Assembly: GCA_029260595.1 (NCBI GenBank) | Contig: JAJDCY010000010.1 | Span: 607,675-671,674 of the forward strand | DNA length: 64,000 nt | Origin: Phycisphaeraceae bacterium | GTDB lineage: Bacteria > Planctomycetota > Phycisphaerae > Phycisphaerales > Phycisphaeraceae | Direction: 5' to 3' | Shown here: positions 28,294-36,645 of the stretch, piece by piece | Numbering within the stretch: the first letter of the stretch is position 1 | Layout: each line of letters opens with the position of its first letter | Translations under genes and position numbers: made by a program | The notes under the pieces: generated by a model | Seen by the model: the letters and a program-made list of their open reading frames with translations, nothing else | Database searches by the model: none | Told to the model about the DNA's origin: nothing

Positions 28294-29100
28294 ATGTCCC
28301 ATCAGACCCGCAAGACGGTGTTGCTGACGATGCTCTCGGTGGTGCTGCTGTCGCCGGGCATCCTTGAAGCGAAGATCGTCACCGGCGAAGCCGTCTACAA
28401 ATACGACGAGGCCGAGTACCTCGGCTACATCGCCTTCGATGATTCGCTCAAGTATCCCCGCCCCGGCGTCCTGGTGGTTCACGAGTGGTGGGGCCAGAAC
28501 GACTACGCCCGCCTGCGTACCAGGAAGCTCGCCAGGCTCGGCTACGTCGCGTTTGCTTTGGATATGTACGGCCAGGGCAGGAAGACCGAGCACCCCGAGC
28601 AGGCCAAGGAGTGGTCCGGCCAACTCGCCGACGTCGCGTTGATGCGCGAGCGAGCCACAGCCGGGCTGAACGTCCTGCGTCACCACCCCATGACCGACCC
28701 GGACCGGCTCGCCGCGATCGGGTATTGCTTCGGCGGGGCGACGGTCCTGCAACTGGCCTACAGCGGTGCGGACATACGCGGTGTCGTCAGTTTCCACGGC
28801 AGCCTGCCACCGGCCACGCCGCAGGACGTCCGAGCTCTCCAGGCAGCCATCCTGGTCTGCCACGGCGCGGATGACCCGCTGGTCCCGCCGGACCGGGTCG
28901 AGAAGTTCACCACTTCGCTCGCCAAGAGCATCGTTGACTGGGAACTCGTCGCGTACCCCGGTGCCGCGCACAGCTTCACCAACCCGGCTGCGGACGGCTT
29001 CGGCATCGACGGTGTGTCCTACAACGCGGATGCCGACCGGGCCTCGTGGGCGAAGATGAAGGCCTTTCTCGATCAGGTGTTCGATCTCGACGCGGATTAG
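28294..29100 (+). CDS. Exported dienelactone hydrolase-family protein
   Basis: An alpha/beta-hydrolase of 268 residues with an N-terminal signal peptide (hydrophobic core VLLTMLSVVLLSPGI, about residues 8-23). The nucleophile is Cys145 in GYCFGG, the acid Asp194 in GADDP and the His226 in GAAHSF, the Cys-His-Asp triad of the family. LVVHEWWGQND matches the oxyanion region. GAAGGAG precedes the ATG. The true substrate cannot be read from sequence; many planctomycetes carry several such proteins. Confidence 0.88.
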   Translation: MSHQTRKTVLLTMLSVVLLSPGILEAKIVTGEAVYKYDEAEYLGYIAFDDSLKYPRPGVLVVHEWWGQNDYARLRTRKLARLGYVAFALDMYGQGRKTEHPEQAKEWSGQLADVALMRERATAGLNVLRHHPMTDPDRLAAIGYCFGGATVLQLAYSGADIRGVVSFHGSLPPATPQDVRALQAAILVCHGADDPLVPPDRVEKFTTSLAKSIVDWELVAYPGAAHSFTNPAADGFGIDGVSYNADADRASWAKMKAFLDQVFDLDAD

Positions 29101-29112
29101 CCTGCGAGGATC

Positions 29113-29148
29113 GACCCGGACCCGACAGCGCGACTCCCGGGTTGGGTC
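29113..29148 (+). terminator. Hairpin after dienelactone hydrolase gene
   Basis: GACCC/GGGTC and ACCCG/CGGGT pair across a 13-base loop with a small asymmetric bulge, just after the stop at 29100. There is no T-run directly after the stem, so termination is possible but not certain. Confidence 0.35.
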
Positions 29149-29272
29149 TCGACGGGCGGTGAAAAATCTTACCTTTTGGGTCCCCGCTCGTTGACTGTTG
29201 CCGCTGACAGGTCAATACTTGGTATGTAGGCCCGGTGACGGCCTCAAGTTATTGTGTTTGCTGGGGATTCTG

Positions 29273-29764
29273 ATGCGCTGCCCCTTCTGTGGGAAGAACC
29301 GTGACAAAGTGATCGACTCGCGCGCCGCCGACGCCGGCAGGGTGATCCGCCGTCGCCGCGAGTGCCTGGATTGCCAGAAGCGGTTCACCACCTACGAGCA
29401 CGTCGACGAGAAGGCCCGCGTCTGGGTTATCAAGAAGGACGGCGTGCGCGTCCCGTACGACCGGCAGAAGGTCCTCGATGGGCTCGAGAAAGCCTGCTAC
29501 AAACGCCCCATCTCGGTAGACGACCTCACCCGCCTGGCCGAGTCCGTCGAGGAAGACCTGTTCGCCCGGCACGACCGCGAGGTCCAGGCGGCCGACATCG
29601 GCCAGGCCGTCGCCGAGCGGTTGCGCCGTATCGACCAGGTCGCGTACGTCCGGTTCGCCAGCGTCTACAAACAGTTCCGCAGCCTCGACGATTTCGTCGC
29701 CGAGGTCCGCGACATCTTCGACGGCCAATCGCCGGACGGGCCGGGGCAGGGGCGGTTGTTCTGA
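29273..29764 (+). CDS. nrdR: Transcriptional repressor NrdR
   Basis: A 163-residue nucleotide-sensing repressor of ribonucleotide reductase genes. The N-terminal zinc ribbon has Cys3, Cys6, Cys31 and Cys34 (MRCPFC and ECLDC), followed by the ATP-cone domain (VIKKDGVRVPYDRQKVLDGL; RLRRIDQVAYVRFASVYKQF). ATG 29273 gives the canonical start; an earlier in-frame codon at 29198 would add 25 unrelated residues. No ribonucleotide reductase gene is in the window. Confidence 0.96.
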   Translation: MRCPFCGKNRDKVIDSRAADAGRVIRRRRECLDCQKRFTTYEHVDEKARVWVIKKDGVRVPYDRQKVLDGLEKACYKRPISVDDLTRLAESVEEDLFARHDREVQAADIGQAVAERLRRIDQVAYVRFASVYKQFRSLDDFVAEVRDIFDGQSPDGPGQGRLF

Positions 29765-29782
29765 GGGCGGCGCGTGATCCGA

Positions 29783-30880
29783 CTACCCGTCTTCCGGCTT
29801 GAACCAGCAGGCCGCGAGGTGGTCGGGGGTGTCGGTGAGTGGGTCGAGGGTTGGTGTTTCTTCGACGCAGCGGCGCATGACTGAGGTGGTTTCGCCGAGG
29901 GTTGTGATTGGTACGGTTTGGCTGGCGTCGGCGCCGGCAGCGCACTCGCGGGTGCGCGGGCAGCGTGGGTGGAAAGCGCAGCCGGTCGGCGGCGACATCG
30001 GTGAGGGGACTTCGCCGGGCAGGATGATGCGGGCTTTTTTCTTGAGCGGTTCCGGCCGGGGCGCCGCGCTGAGCAGGGCGCGGGTGTACGGGTGTTGCGC
30101 GTGGTCGTACAGCCGATCGCGACTGGCGGACTCGACGATCTTGCCCAGGTACATCACCGCTACGCGATCACAAAAGTGCTCGACGACCGCCAGGTTGTGC
30201 GCGATAAACAGGTACGACAGGCCCAACTCATCCTTGAGGTCTGAAAGCAGGTTCAGGATCTGACTCTGGATCGACACGTCGAGCGCACTGACCGGCTCAT
30301 CGCAAACAATAAAGCTTGGTTCGAGTGCGAGCGCTCGGGCGATCCCCACCCGTTGGCGCTGGCCCCCGGAGAACTCGTGCGGGTATCGCTGGGCGTAGTC
30401 CGCGTTCAGTCCGACGCGTTCGAGCAGCGCCGCGACCCGGTCTCGCAGCGCCGCCCCCCTGGCTAGCCCGTGCACCCGGATCGGCTCACCGATGATGTTG
30501 CCGACGGTCATGCGCGGGTTCAGCGAGCCGACCGGGTCCTGGAACACGATCTGCATCCGGCGGCGCATGGCTTTGAGCTGGGCCCGGTCCATCTCGAAAA
30601 CCGATTCGCCGTCGAAGGTCACGCGGCCCGAGGTCGCCGGAATCAGCCGCAGGATCGTGCGCCCGGCTGTGGACTTGCCGCAGCCGGACTCCCCGACCAG
30701 GCCCACCGTTTCTTTCGGTTGTACGTGCAGCGACACCCCGTCCACCGCGCGCACATGCGCGACGGTCCGACGCATCAACCCGCGGCGCACGGGGAAGTAC
30801 GTCCGCAGGTCTTGGACGTTCAGCAGTGGGGGCGCTGCGGTGGGGGGCTCGGCGGTTTGCGTGTCGGTGGTCGTCAGCAC
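29783..30880 (-). CDS. Oligopeptide/dipeptide ABC transporter ATP-binding protein (OppF-like)
   Basis: A 365-residue ATPase. Walker A GESGCGKSTAGRTIL, Q-loop VFQDPVGSLNPRMTV, signature FSGGQRQRVGIARAL, Walker B FIVCDEPVSALDVS and the H-loop (LFIAHNLAVVEHFCD) are all present. The C-terminal oligo_HPY domain (HPYTRALLSAAPRP; CAFHPRCPRTRECA with Cys pattern) marks it as an OppD/OppF-type subunit that may bind an iron-sulfur cluster. The residues after the leader (YFPVRRGLMRRTVAHVRAVDGV) fit OppF. No permease or substrate-binding gene is adjacent in the window. The start is GTG 30880 without a clear ribosome binding site. Confidence 0.92.
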   Translation of the reverse strand: MLTTTDTQTAEPPTAAPPLLNVQDLRTYFPVRRGLMRRTVAHVRAVDGVSLHVQPKETVGLVGESGCGKSTAGRTILRLIPATSGRVTFDGESVFEMDRAQLKAMRRRMQIVFQDPVGSLNPRMTVGNIIGEPIRVHGLARGAALRDRVAALLERVGLNADYAQRYPHEFSGGQRQRVGIARALALEPSFIVCDEPVSALDVSIQSQILNLLSDLKDELGLSYLFIAHNLAVVEHFCDRVAVMYLGKIVESASRDRLYDHAQHPYTRALLSAAPRPEPLKKKARIILPGEVPSPMSPPTGCAFHPRCPRTRECAAGADASQTVPITTLGETTSVMRRCVEETPTLDPLTDTPDHLAACWFKPEDG

Positions 30881-30944
30881 CGGGGCAGTATATCCGCCGC
30901 GATACCGCCGGGCCGATCACCCGATATCGACGCCTTAATAAAAC

Positions 30945-30972
30945 AAGCGCCCGCTGCGAAGAGCGGGCGCTT
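30945..30972 (-). terminator. Rho-independent terminator of the PEP-CTERM gene
   Basis: A perfect 11-bp stem (AAGCGCCCGCT with AGCGGGCGCTT) has a six-base loop. Read on the minus strand it is followed by TGTTTTATT, so it terminates the PEP-CTERM gene ending at 31001. Confidence 0.8.
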
Positions 30973-31000
30973 GGGTTGATTCAGCTAGATCGAAGCGAGT

Positions 31001-31840
31001 TTACTTGCGAGGGCGACTACGCCGCCCGGGCACGCAGAGGCCGACGGCTGCGAGCAGCATGCTCATGCTTGCCGGCTCAGGGACGACGGGAGTTTTGGCA
31101 ACGATGGTGCCGGTAAGTGTGGCGGTGATCGGGATCATCGTTCCGAGAGGTGCCGGCGGGGGGGCCGGAACCAAGAAGGCGATGGAGATGTCAACCGGCA
31201 CTGTGAGAATCTCTTCCAACCCGACCGTCGTCAGCGATCCCATCCCAGCCGGGTCGATTGAGACGCCACCGAGCCCGACCATTGGAACCGGGACAGGCCC
31301 CGGAACGAGTGGGCCACCAAGGTCTGTCACACCGCTGCTGACTGTTCCAATCACCGGTATCGTTGAAAAGTCGCCACTGCCGGAAAGGGCGATTGTTCCA
31401 CCTGAACTCAGAGTCAGTCCAAATGCACGCGTTGCGAGCGGGAGGTCAAACGGAGTGAAGATCGTAAACGCGCTACCGTAGCTGCCGGGTGCTGAGCCAG
31501 CGGTGCTTCCCGGTGCCGGAGTCCATAAGCCGGGGGCGCTCGTGTTGTCGTCCGCGAGGATCGATGCGCCGATGATGTCGATAGTTGTTGCCGTGACGTC
31601 GGCAGTAATCGTCGACGTCCCAGCGGCACCGTAGGTAGTCGTCAAACTCCCCGGCGCTTGAGCCATCAGTGGCAGCGGTACACCCAATACCGTCATCGAG
31701 CCCGAGAGTGTCAACGAGCTCATCGTGTGGTCTACGGTGTAGACCTTTGGCGCGGCGTTGGCCGACGAAGCGGCGAACAGGCCGAGCGCTACCGCGGCAC
31801 AGACGAACGATTTGGTAAGTGTCAGGTGATGTCGTTGCAA
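31001..31840 (-). CDS. PEP-CTERM sorting-domain exported protein
   Basis: A 279-residue secreted protein. Signal peptide (hydrophobic SFVCAAVALGLFAASSANA), then a Thr/Ser/Gly/Pro-rich beta domain, then the C-terminal exosortase sorting signal: VPEPASMSM, a short hydrophobic helix (LLAAVGLCV) and a basic tail (GRRSRPRK). TTG 31840 is chosen as start because GGGAGGAAG lies five to six bases before it and it directly precedes the signal peptide. The longer frame upstream adds a charged stretch incompatible with export. Its function beyond surface or matrix location is unknown. Confidence 0.85.
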   Translation of the reverse strand: MQRHHLTLTKSFVCAAVALGLFAASSANAAPKVYTVDHTMSSLTLSGSMTVLGVPLPLMAQAPGSLTTTYGAAGTSTITADVTATTIDIIGASILADDNTSAPGLWTPAPGSTAGSAPGSYGSAFTIFTPFDLPLATRAFGLTLSSGGTIALSGSGDFSTIPVIGTVSSGVTDLGGPLVPGPVPVPMVGLGGVSIDPAGMGSLTTVGLEEILTVPVDISIAFLVPAPPPAPLGTMIPITATLTGTIVAKTPVVPEPASMSMLLAAVGLCVPGRRSRPRK

Positions 31841-32085
31841 GGTGTCTTCCTCCCGATGTGTGAAAAACGTACCGTCTCGAAAACGGCGTTCCCTCCTAGA
31901 ACCACTACGCAAAGATACCCTGATTCGCGGATTTTGTCAAGTATTTCGGGAAATATTCCGCAGTTTTCGGCTCGATATAACCCCACCAGACAGACCCTAT
32001 CCGCCCGTCAAAACCCCCCTCAGAGGCCCAAACTGGCCACTAGCTGGCCTCCAGCCCCGCCAGCCTCTAGAATCCACCCCGCAAC

Positions 32086-32158
32086 GCCACCGTAGCTCAA
32101 TTGGCAGAGCACAGGTTTTGTAAACCTGAGGTTACCGGTTCGATTCCGGTCGGTGGCT
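32086..32158 (+). tRNA. tRNA-Thr (anticodon TGT)
   Basis: A 73-base cloverleaf with acceptor GCCACCG/CGGTGGC, anticodon stem CAGGT/ACCTG and loop TTTGTAA (anticodon TGT for ACA). The T-arm contains GGTTCGATTCC. Discriminator T; no CCA encoded. It ends six bases before the open RHS frame begins. Confidence 0.94.
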
Positions 32159-32178
32159 TTTGACCCGTTCAGCGGCTA

Positions 32179-34065
32179 GTGCCGCGACCAAACCGTAGTG
32201 CCGTCTACGACGCCGTCGGTAACCCCACCGACCAAGGCGACCTGTGGGGGCTGCATCAGATGGGCTACGACGCCCGCAACCTGATGACCAGGCACCGCTA
32301 CCCGGATTCGAGCACCGTCTACTTCGAGTACGACGCCAACGCCAACATCACCGGCCGGGTCTACCCCGACGCCACGGGCACGCCCGGCACCGCCGGCACC
32401 GCCTACGACTCGCGCAACCGCCAGACCAAGCTGCAATCGCCCTCCGGGCAAACTGCATATTTCGCCTACAACCGAGCCAACCAGCCCGTCCGCCGCCTGC
32501 TGGCCAACGGGGCCGAGCAGCTCGCCGCCTATGACGCCGCCGGCCGCATGACCGATTGGACCCACACCGATTCCGCCGGTGCCGAGCTACCCAGCTTCCA
32601 CTACACCCGCGACCCCAAAGGCCTGCCGACCAAAGCCGTCCGCGACGCCAACCACACGATCTACTACAGCTACGATGCCGATGATCGGCTGACCAAGGAG
32701 TTGTGGACGACGACCGATGCATCGCCCAGCGAGGTCTACGCGTTCGCGTACGCCTATGATGCAGCTGGCAACCGGCTCAAAGCCAGGCGTAACGGGGTGG
32801 ACACCTACTACGAGTACAACGCGGGCAACCAACTCACCAAGAGCGGGGACGATGCGCTGTTCGCCAACGCCACCAACTACGCCTACGACCTCAACGGCTC
32901 GCTGATCCGCCAACACGAACCCGACGGGACGACGTACTTCCGCTACAACCCGGCCGGCTTGGCCGAGCGCGTCGTCTGGAAAGACGACTCGATCACCCGT
33001 TTTTATTATGACGCCAACCTCCAACGCTACGCGATGGACGAGCACGGCACGCTGACCTACTTCCTCTGGGACGGGCTCGACATCCTCCAGGAGCGCGCCG
33101 CCAACGGCACCGTTACCGCCGAACACACCAACGCCGAGACTCCGATCCCCGGCATCGGCCAACTGGTCGAAACCCACCACCCCGCCGCCGCCGTCGGCGA
33201 ACGCAAGCTCTACCCCATCATGGACCCCCGCGGCACCATCGAACAATGGCTACAAGACGACGGTGAGACTGCCCTGGCGAACCGCACCTACGACGCCTTC
33301 GGCGAAATCATTTCTGAGACCGGCACCTGGCCGTCACGATTCGGCTACCAGGGCCAGGCGTGGATGGAAATCGCCTCGGCAGATGGTGAGCAGAGACTTG
33401 GCCTCTCGCCAACGAGGATTTATGACTTTGAGAATGGGCTATTTTCGCAAAGAGATCGGGTACAGTTTGATTCGGTGTTGTATAACTATGTGCACTACAA
33501 GCTTACGGTAACCGTCGATCCATACGGGCTGTTCGACGTTGAGCAAGGCGCGTTCCGATGGAAAGAAGTGGAAGATTCCGATCCGCTATGGTGGAAAGCT
33601 ATGACTCGCCCATGGCCCAGTTGCCCAGATATAATTGAAGGAGTGGAATTTGGCTGGAATGATCGCATTCGGATTCATATTGTCAAGACTGTGCCTCTGC
33701 CTGCGGAATTAGAATTCTATGAGTTTAAGCTACCGCTTTACTTCAAAATATTACGCAGTCTCGGACTAGTATCATCAAAGATATCGAACCCCTTGACTGA
33801 CCCAGCGATAGATGAAGCAGGAGATGGCAAAGGCCTACTGACCAAGCGTGTTCGTCATGTGACAACTTATCGGGAGATCACAAAGTCCTGCATAGAAGGC
33901 TGCAATGAGGGAGAGTGGATAGAGATAGATTATGGAATGGGGCCGCAAAAAACTAAGACCAGATTCATAGAGACGTCGCAGTACTGGGGTCGTCGCCTAC
34001 CAGAGGGCCATTGGAATCCGCCGCTTGAGAATATGGCAAGCATAACTGGCACATCTACTGGATGA
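32179..34065 (+). CDS. Truncated RHS/YD-repeat protein with C-terminal variable domain
   Basis: A 628-residue product. Residues about 5-400 are YD repeats of the RHS shell (YDANANITGRVY; YAYDAAGNRLKARRNG; YDLNGSLIRQHEPDGTTYFRYN; YDAFGEIISETG). The RHS core boundary is degenerate (IYDFENGLFSQRDRVQFDSVLYNYVHY ... VDPYGL in place of DPxGxxxGxNLYxYxxNxPxxxxDPxGL). After VDPYGL a domain of about 180 residues with lower GC content follows and matches nothing I recognise. It could be a toxin tip. The frame opens at 32164, six bases after a tRNA, with no signal peptide or N-terminal delivery domain, so the gene is a 3' remnant or an orphan cassette. GTG 32179 is a nominal start. Confidence 0.75.
   Translation: MPRPNRSAVYDAVGNPTDQGDLWGLHQMGYDARNLMTRHRYPDSSTVYFEYDANANITGRVYPDATGTPGTAGTAYDSRNRQTKLQSPSGQTAYFAYNRANQPVRRLLANGAEQLAAYDAAGRMTDWTHTDSAGAELPSFHYTRDPKGLPTKAVRDANHTIYYSYDADDRLTKELWTTTDASPSEVYAFAYAYDAAGNRLKARRNGVDTYYEYNAGNQLTKSGDDALFANATNYAYDLNGSLIRQHEPDGTTYFRYNPAGLAERVVWKDDSITRFYYDANLQRYAMDEHGTLTYFLWDGLDILQERAANGTVTAEHTNAETPIPGIGQLVETHHPAAAVGERKLYPIMDPRGTIEQWLQDDGETALANRTYDAFGEIISETGTWPSRFGYQGQAWMEIASADGEQRLGLSPTRIYDFENGLFSQRDRVQFDSVLYNYVHYKLTVTVDPYGLFDVEQGAFRWKEVEDSDPLWWKAMTRPWPSCPDIIEGVEFGWNDRIRIHIVKTVPLPAELEFYEFKLPLYFKILRSLGLVSSKISNPLTDPAIDEAGDGKGLLTKRVRHVTTYREITKSCIEGCNEGEWIEIDYGMGPQKTKTRFIETSQYWGRRLPEGHWNPPLENMASITGTSTG
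32650..33190 (+). repeat. RHS core repeat, copy 1
   Basis: About 540 bases nearly identical to 35001-35550 in direct orientation, including a perfect shared block from 32701 (matching 35052). Differences are scattered and mostly synonymous, plus a nine-base insertion in copy 2. Homology stops near TLVETHHPAA-equivalent codons at about 33185. Confidence 0.9.
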
Positions 34066-34198
34066 TCAACTTGCACTATCCACAGACAATAGGCACTGAT
34101 TCGATTTCGACCACACTAAAAGATCGACAGAGGCATTCTAAATGAGCAATCTAATTTTACATTTTACATCACATTAATATCTTATGACGACTTGAAAT

Positions 34199-34924
34199 AT
34201 GAGCATGGCCCCCAACAAACCCTTAAAATACTCGGCTATCCTCATCGCTATCATCTCAGCCGGAATATCTCTTATAGCCTGCGATGAACAACCTAACGGC
34301 AATCAGGTGCAAAACATCAGGGTGTTCGGTGGCCCTGCCGAACGGTTCGGGGCCTATTATCTTCTTGTTCAACCGTGGACTCCCTCAGGAAAAATGACAC
34401 TTCCTGCCGGCCCCCCCAGAGCCGGACTAGTCGAATATGAGTCAAATGAGCACCATGTCACCGTATGCAACAATAGGTTATTTGTAGACAAGAAGTACTA
34501 TGGCGTACTTTCCGCCGGCGACCTCATTAAAGTTCTTCCCAACGCCATTCTCATCAATGGAAAAGCGGTAACAAGAAAAGACATTTCGAGTTCTCTACAA
34601 AGAATGATTGAGATATCACGATATCCAAATTATCCCGTAGGCCCCTATTACGTTGCATTTCCATCAGTGATGGATTTACCTGCCAAATGGAATTGTGAAT
34701 ATTCTACGAAGTATGATGAGTATCGCCTTATTCAAGAGGGCATCGATTTGCGTATAATCGAAGGGCGCCTAATTCTCAACAATCAATCCTATGGGTCTAT
34801 TCAGCATGGAGACAAGATTTCTGTTCTCGATAGAGAAGTCTATGTCGATTTTGATAAGCGCATGCCTGTGGGTGACTATCATGGGCAGAATAAGAAAGTG
34901 GAGAAAAGGGATCATGGGTTATAA
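34199..34924 (+). CDS. Lipoprotein, AT-rich, possible RHS immunity partner
   Basis: A 241-residue protein with a lipoprotein signal peptide: basic N-terminus, hydrophobic SAILIAIISAGISLIAC, lipobox LIAC with Cys28. The mature part contains two similar beta segments, RLFVDKKYYGVLSAGDLIKV near residue 94 and RLILNNQSYGSIQHGDKISV near residue 190, so it looks like an internal duplication. Base composition is clearly lower in GC than the rest of the window. It lies between an RHS C-terminal domain and a displaced RHS core copy, the usual place of an immunity gene, but a lipoprotein is atypical for that role. No function can be assigned. Confidence 0.65.
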   Translation: MSMAPNKPLKYSAILIAIISAGISLIACDEQPNGNQVQNIRVFGGPAERFGAYYLLVQPWTPSGKMTLPAGPPRAGLVEYESNEHHVTVCNNRLFVDKKYYGVLSAGDLIKVLPNAILINGKAVTRKDISSSLQRMIEISRYPNYPVGPYYVAFPSVMDLPAKWNCEYSTKYDEYRLIQEGIDLRIIEGRLILNNQSYGSIQHGDKISVLDREVYVDFDKRMPVGDYHGQNKKVEKRDHGL

Positions 34925-34985
34925 ATTTCAACTACCGACGGCGGGTGGCTGGGGCTAAGCGTAGCGTGCCCCAGGAAATGACAGG

Positions 34986-35560
34986 GTGATCCGTGTTGGG
35001 AACCATACGATTTATTACAGCTATGACACCGACGATCGACTTACTCAGGAATTGTGGACGACGACCGATGCATCGCCCAGCGAGGTCTACGCGTTCGCCT
35101 ACGCCTATGATGCAGCGGGCAACCGGACCAAAGCCAGGCGTAACGGGGTGGACACTTATTACGAATACAACGCGGGCAACCAACTCACCAAGAGTGGTGA
35201 CGATGCGCTGTTCGCCAACGCCACCAACTACGCCTACGACCTCAACGGCTCCCCCCGGAAACTGATCCGCCAACACGAACCCGACGGCACGACGTACTTC
35301 CGCTACAACCCGGCCGGCCTGGCCGAGCGCGTCGTCTGGAAAGACGCCTCGATCACCCGTTTCTACTACGACGCCAACCTGCAGCGCTACGCGATGGACG
35401 AGCACGGCACGCTGACCTACTTCCTCTGGGACGGCTTGGATATCTTGCAAGAGCGCGCCGCCAACGGCACCGTCACCGCCGAACACACCAACGCAGAGAC
35501 GCCCATCGCCGGCATCGGCCGACTGGTCGAATCCCACCGCCCCGCGGCCGGCGAGGCGAA
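34986..35560 (+). pseudogene. Displaced RHS core fragment
   Basis: About 190 codons of YD repeats starting NHTIYYSYDTDDRL and ending GRLVESHRPAAGEA, almost the same as residues 158-337 of the RHS protein at 32179. It has no start signal, no N-terminal part and no C-terminal domain. After about 35560 the frame runs on only by chance into unrelated sequence and the antisense of a tRNA. This is the pattern of an orphan tip left after replacement of an RHS C-terminal cassette. Confidence 0.8.
35001..35550 (+). repeat. RHS core repeat, copy 2
   Basis: Second copy of the 540-base repeat at 32650-33190, same orientation, with a nine-base in-frame insertion (encoding PRK) after the codons for YDLNGS. 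The pair can recombine and would delete the RHS C-terminal domain and the lipoprotein gene. Confidence 0.9.
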
Positions 35561-35682
35561 TCCGTGGGAGGTGGAGCGGGCGGGCACTGCTTTCGCGGCG
35601 GAATCTGCCGGTCTGGCGGGAGACTGGGGGAGATCGGCGGCGCGGCGGCCGGTCTCGGTGACCGTGTTGGCACCGGCCGGAA

Positions 35683-35754
35683 AGCCACCTCGGGGATTTG
35701 AACCCCGGACCTATGCTTTACGAAAGCATTGCTCTACCACTGAGCTAAGGTGGC
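35683..35754 (-). tRNA. tRNA-Thr (anticodon CGT)
   Basis: A 72-base cloverleaf on the minus strand: acceptor GCCACCT/AGGTGGC, anticodon stem ATGCT/AGCAT with loop TTCGTAA (anticodon CGT for ACG), T-arm GGTTCAAATCC, discriminator T, no CCA encoded. Its 3' end faces the RHS island, opposite to tRNA-Thr(TGT) on the other side. Confidence 0.94.
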
Positions 35755-35781
35755 GGTGGGCGATGGGGGTCGCCGTGGTTT

Positions 35782-36645
35782 TTATCGGGTTAGTCGCAGC
35801 CTGGCGTAATCTTCCAATAAGTGGAAGTTGGTCGCTGACATGGCCGGGCTCATGGTCAGCTCCGGCCCGCGTTCGACCCGGTACCGCGAGTAATTATAAC
35901 GGGCGACGAGGATCCGCCAGTCGGCCCCGGGCTCGAAGAGTTGGCCGCCGAGGGTCAGGTCCTTGATCGGCATGGCCATCTCGGCGGTCCAGCCCGTGTC
36001 GCGGTCCTGCCAGTCGTTGACGGTGCCGTCGGTCTGGGCGGCGACGCGGAGGCCGCAGTCGTACTTGAAGTTGCTCGGTAGGCCGAACCGCCCACGGCCT
36101 GGGAACCAGTAGCTGGTCTTTTTTCCGCGGGGTGTGACGTAGAGCTCCCAGTACCAGGTCTGATCCTGCGGGCGTAGGAACAGCTCGCAGAGGTCGCCTA
36201 GCTGGAAGTGGGGCAGTTGGTCCTCATCACCCTCGGCGACGATGTCGGATTCGGTGAACTCGATTGCGACGTAGAAGTTCTCGTCATCCCAGGCCAGCTT
36301 GACGGTGCCAGCTTCCTGCACGGTCGCGCCGGAGCGTGCGCGATCGGCGGCGAGCGCGAGGGGGTACGCGGTGGCGTCCTGCCAGACAGTTTCGTCGAGG
36401 ACGCCGTCGATATTGACAGGGGCGTCAGTGTGTTTGGCTTGCATGATGGGGAGGGCGTCGTCGGCCTGGTGCATATCAAGATCCGCGTCGTGATCGCCGG
36501 CGGCACAGGCGTAGGGCGACATCAACGCGACCACTAAGACGATCGCCGGTCTTCGCAAAGGTCTTGTCAGTTCCGTCAACCGGGTGCGCATCTGCATCAT
36601 CATTCTCTCGGGTTTCACACTTGACTCTCGTGGCGAGGCCGGCAT
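35782..36645 (-). CDS. Exported CBM9/DOMON-like carbohydrate-binding protein
   Basis: A protein of up to 287 residues. After a signal peptide (hydrophobic AIVLVVALMSPYACA) it has the family 9 carbohydrate-binding fold: VNIDGVLDETVWQDATAYPL, VKLAWDDENFYVAIEF, GDLCELFLRPQ, YWELYVTPRG and GWTAEMAMPI. The ATG at 36645 shares one base with the stop of the symporter gene (TGATG), suggesting coupling. ATG codons at 36603-36591 give a more normal signal peptide. Together with the symporter it probably serves binding and uptake of a sugar or sugar acid. That is inference from context. Confidence 0.82.
   Translation of the reverse strand: MPASPRESSVKPERMMMQMRTRLTELTRPLRRPAIVLVVALMSPYACAAGDHDADLDMHQADDALPIMQAKHTDAPVNIDGVLDETVWQDATAYPLALAADRARSGATVQEAGTVKLAWDDENFYVAIEFTESDIVAEGDEDQLPHFQLGDLCELFLRPQDQTWYWELYVTPRGKKTSYWFPGRGRFGLPSNFKYDCGLRVAAQTDGTVNDWQDRDTGWTAEMAMPIKDLTLGGQLFEPGADWRILVARYNYSRYRVERGPELTMSPAMSATNFHLLEDYARLRLTR

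Noticed and set aside
34986-35966. A 326-codon gene including the second RHS copy
   Set aside because: Only the first 190 codons match RHS. The rest is chance frame through a tRNA antisense and the CBM9-like gene's antisense.
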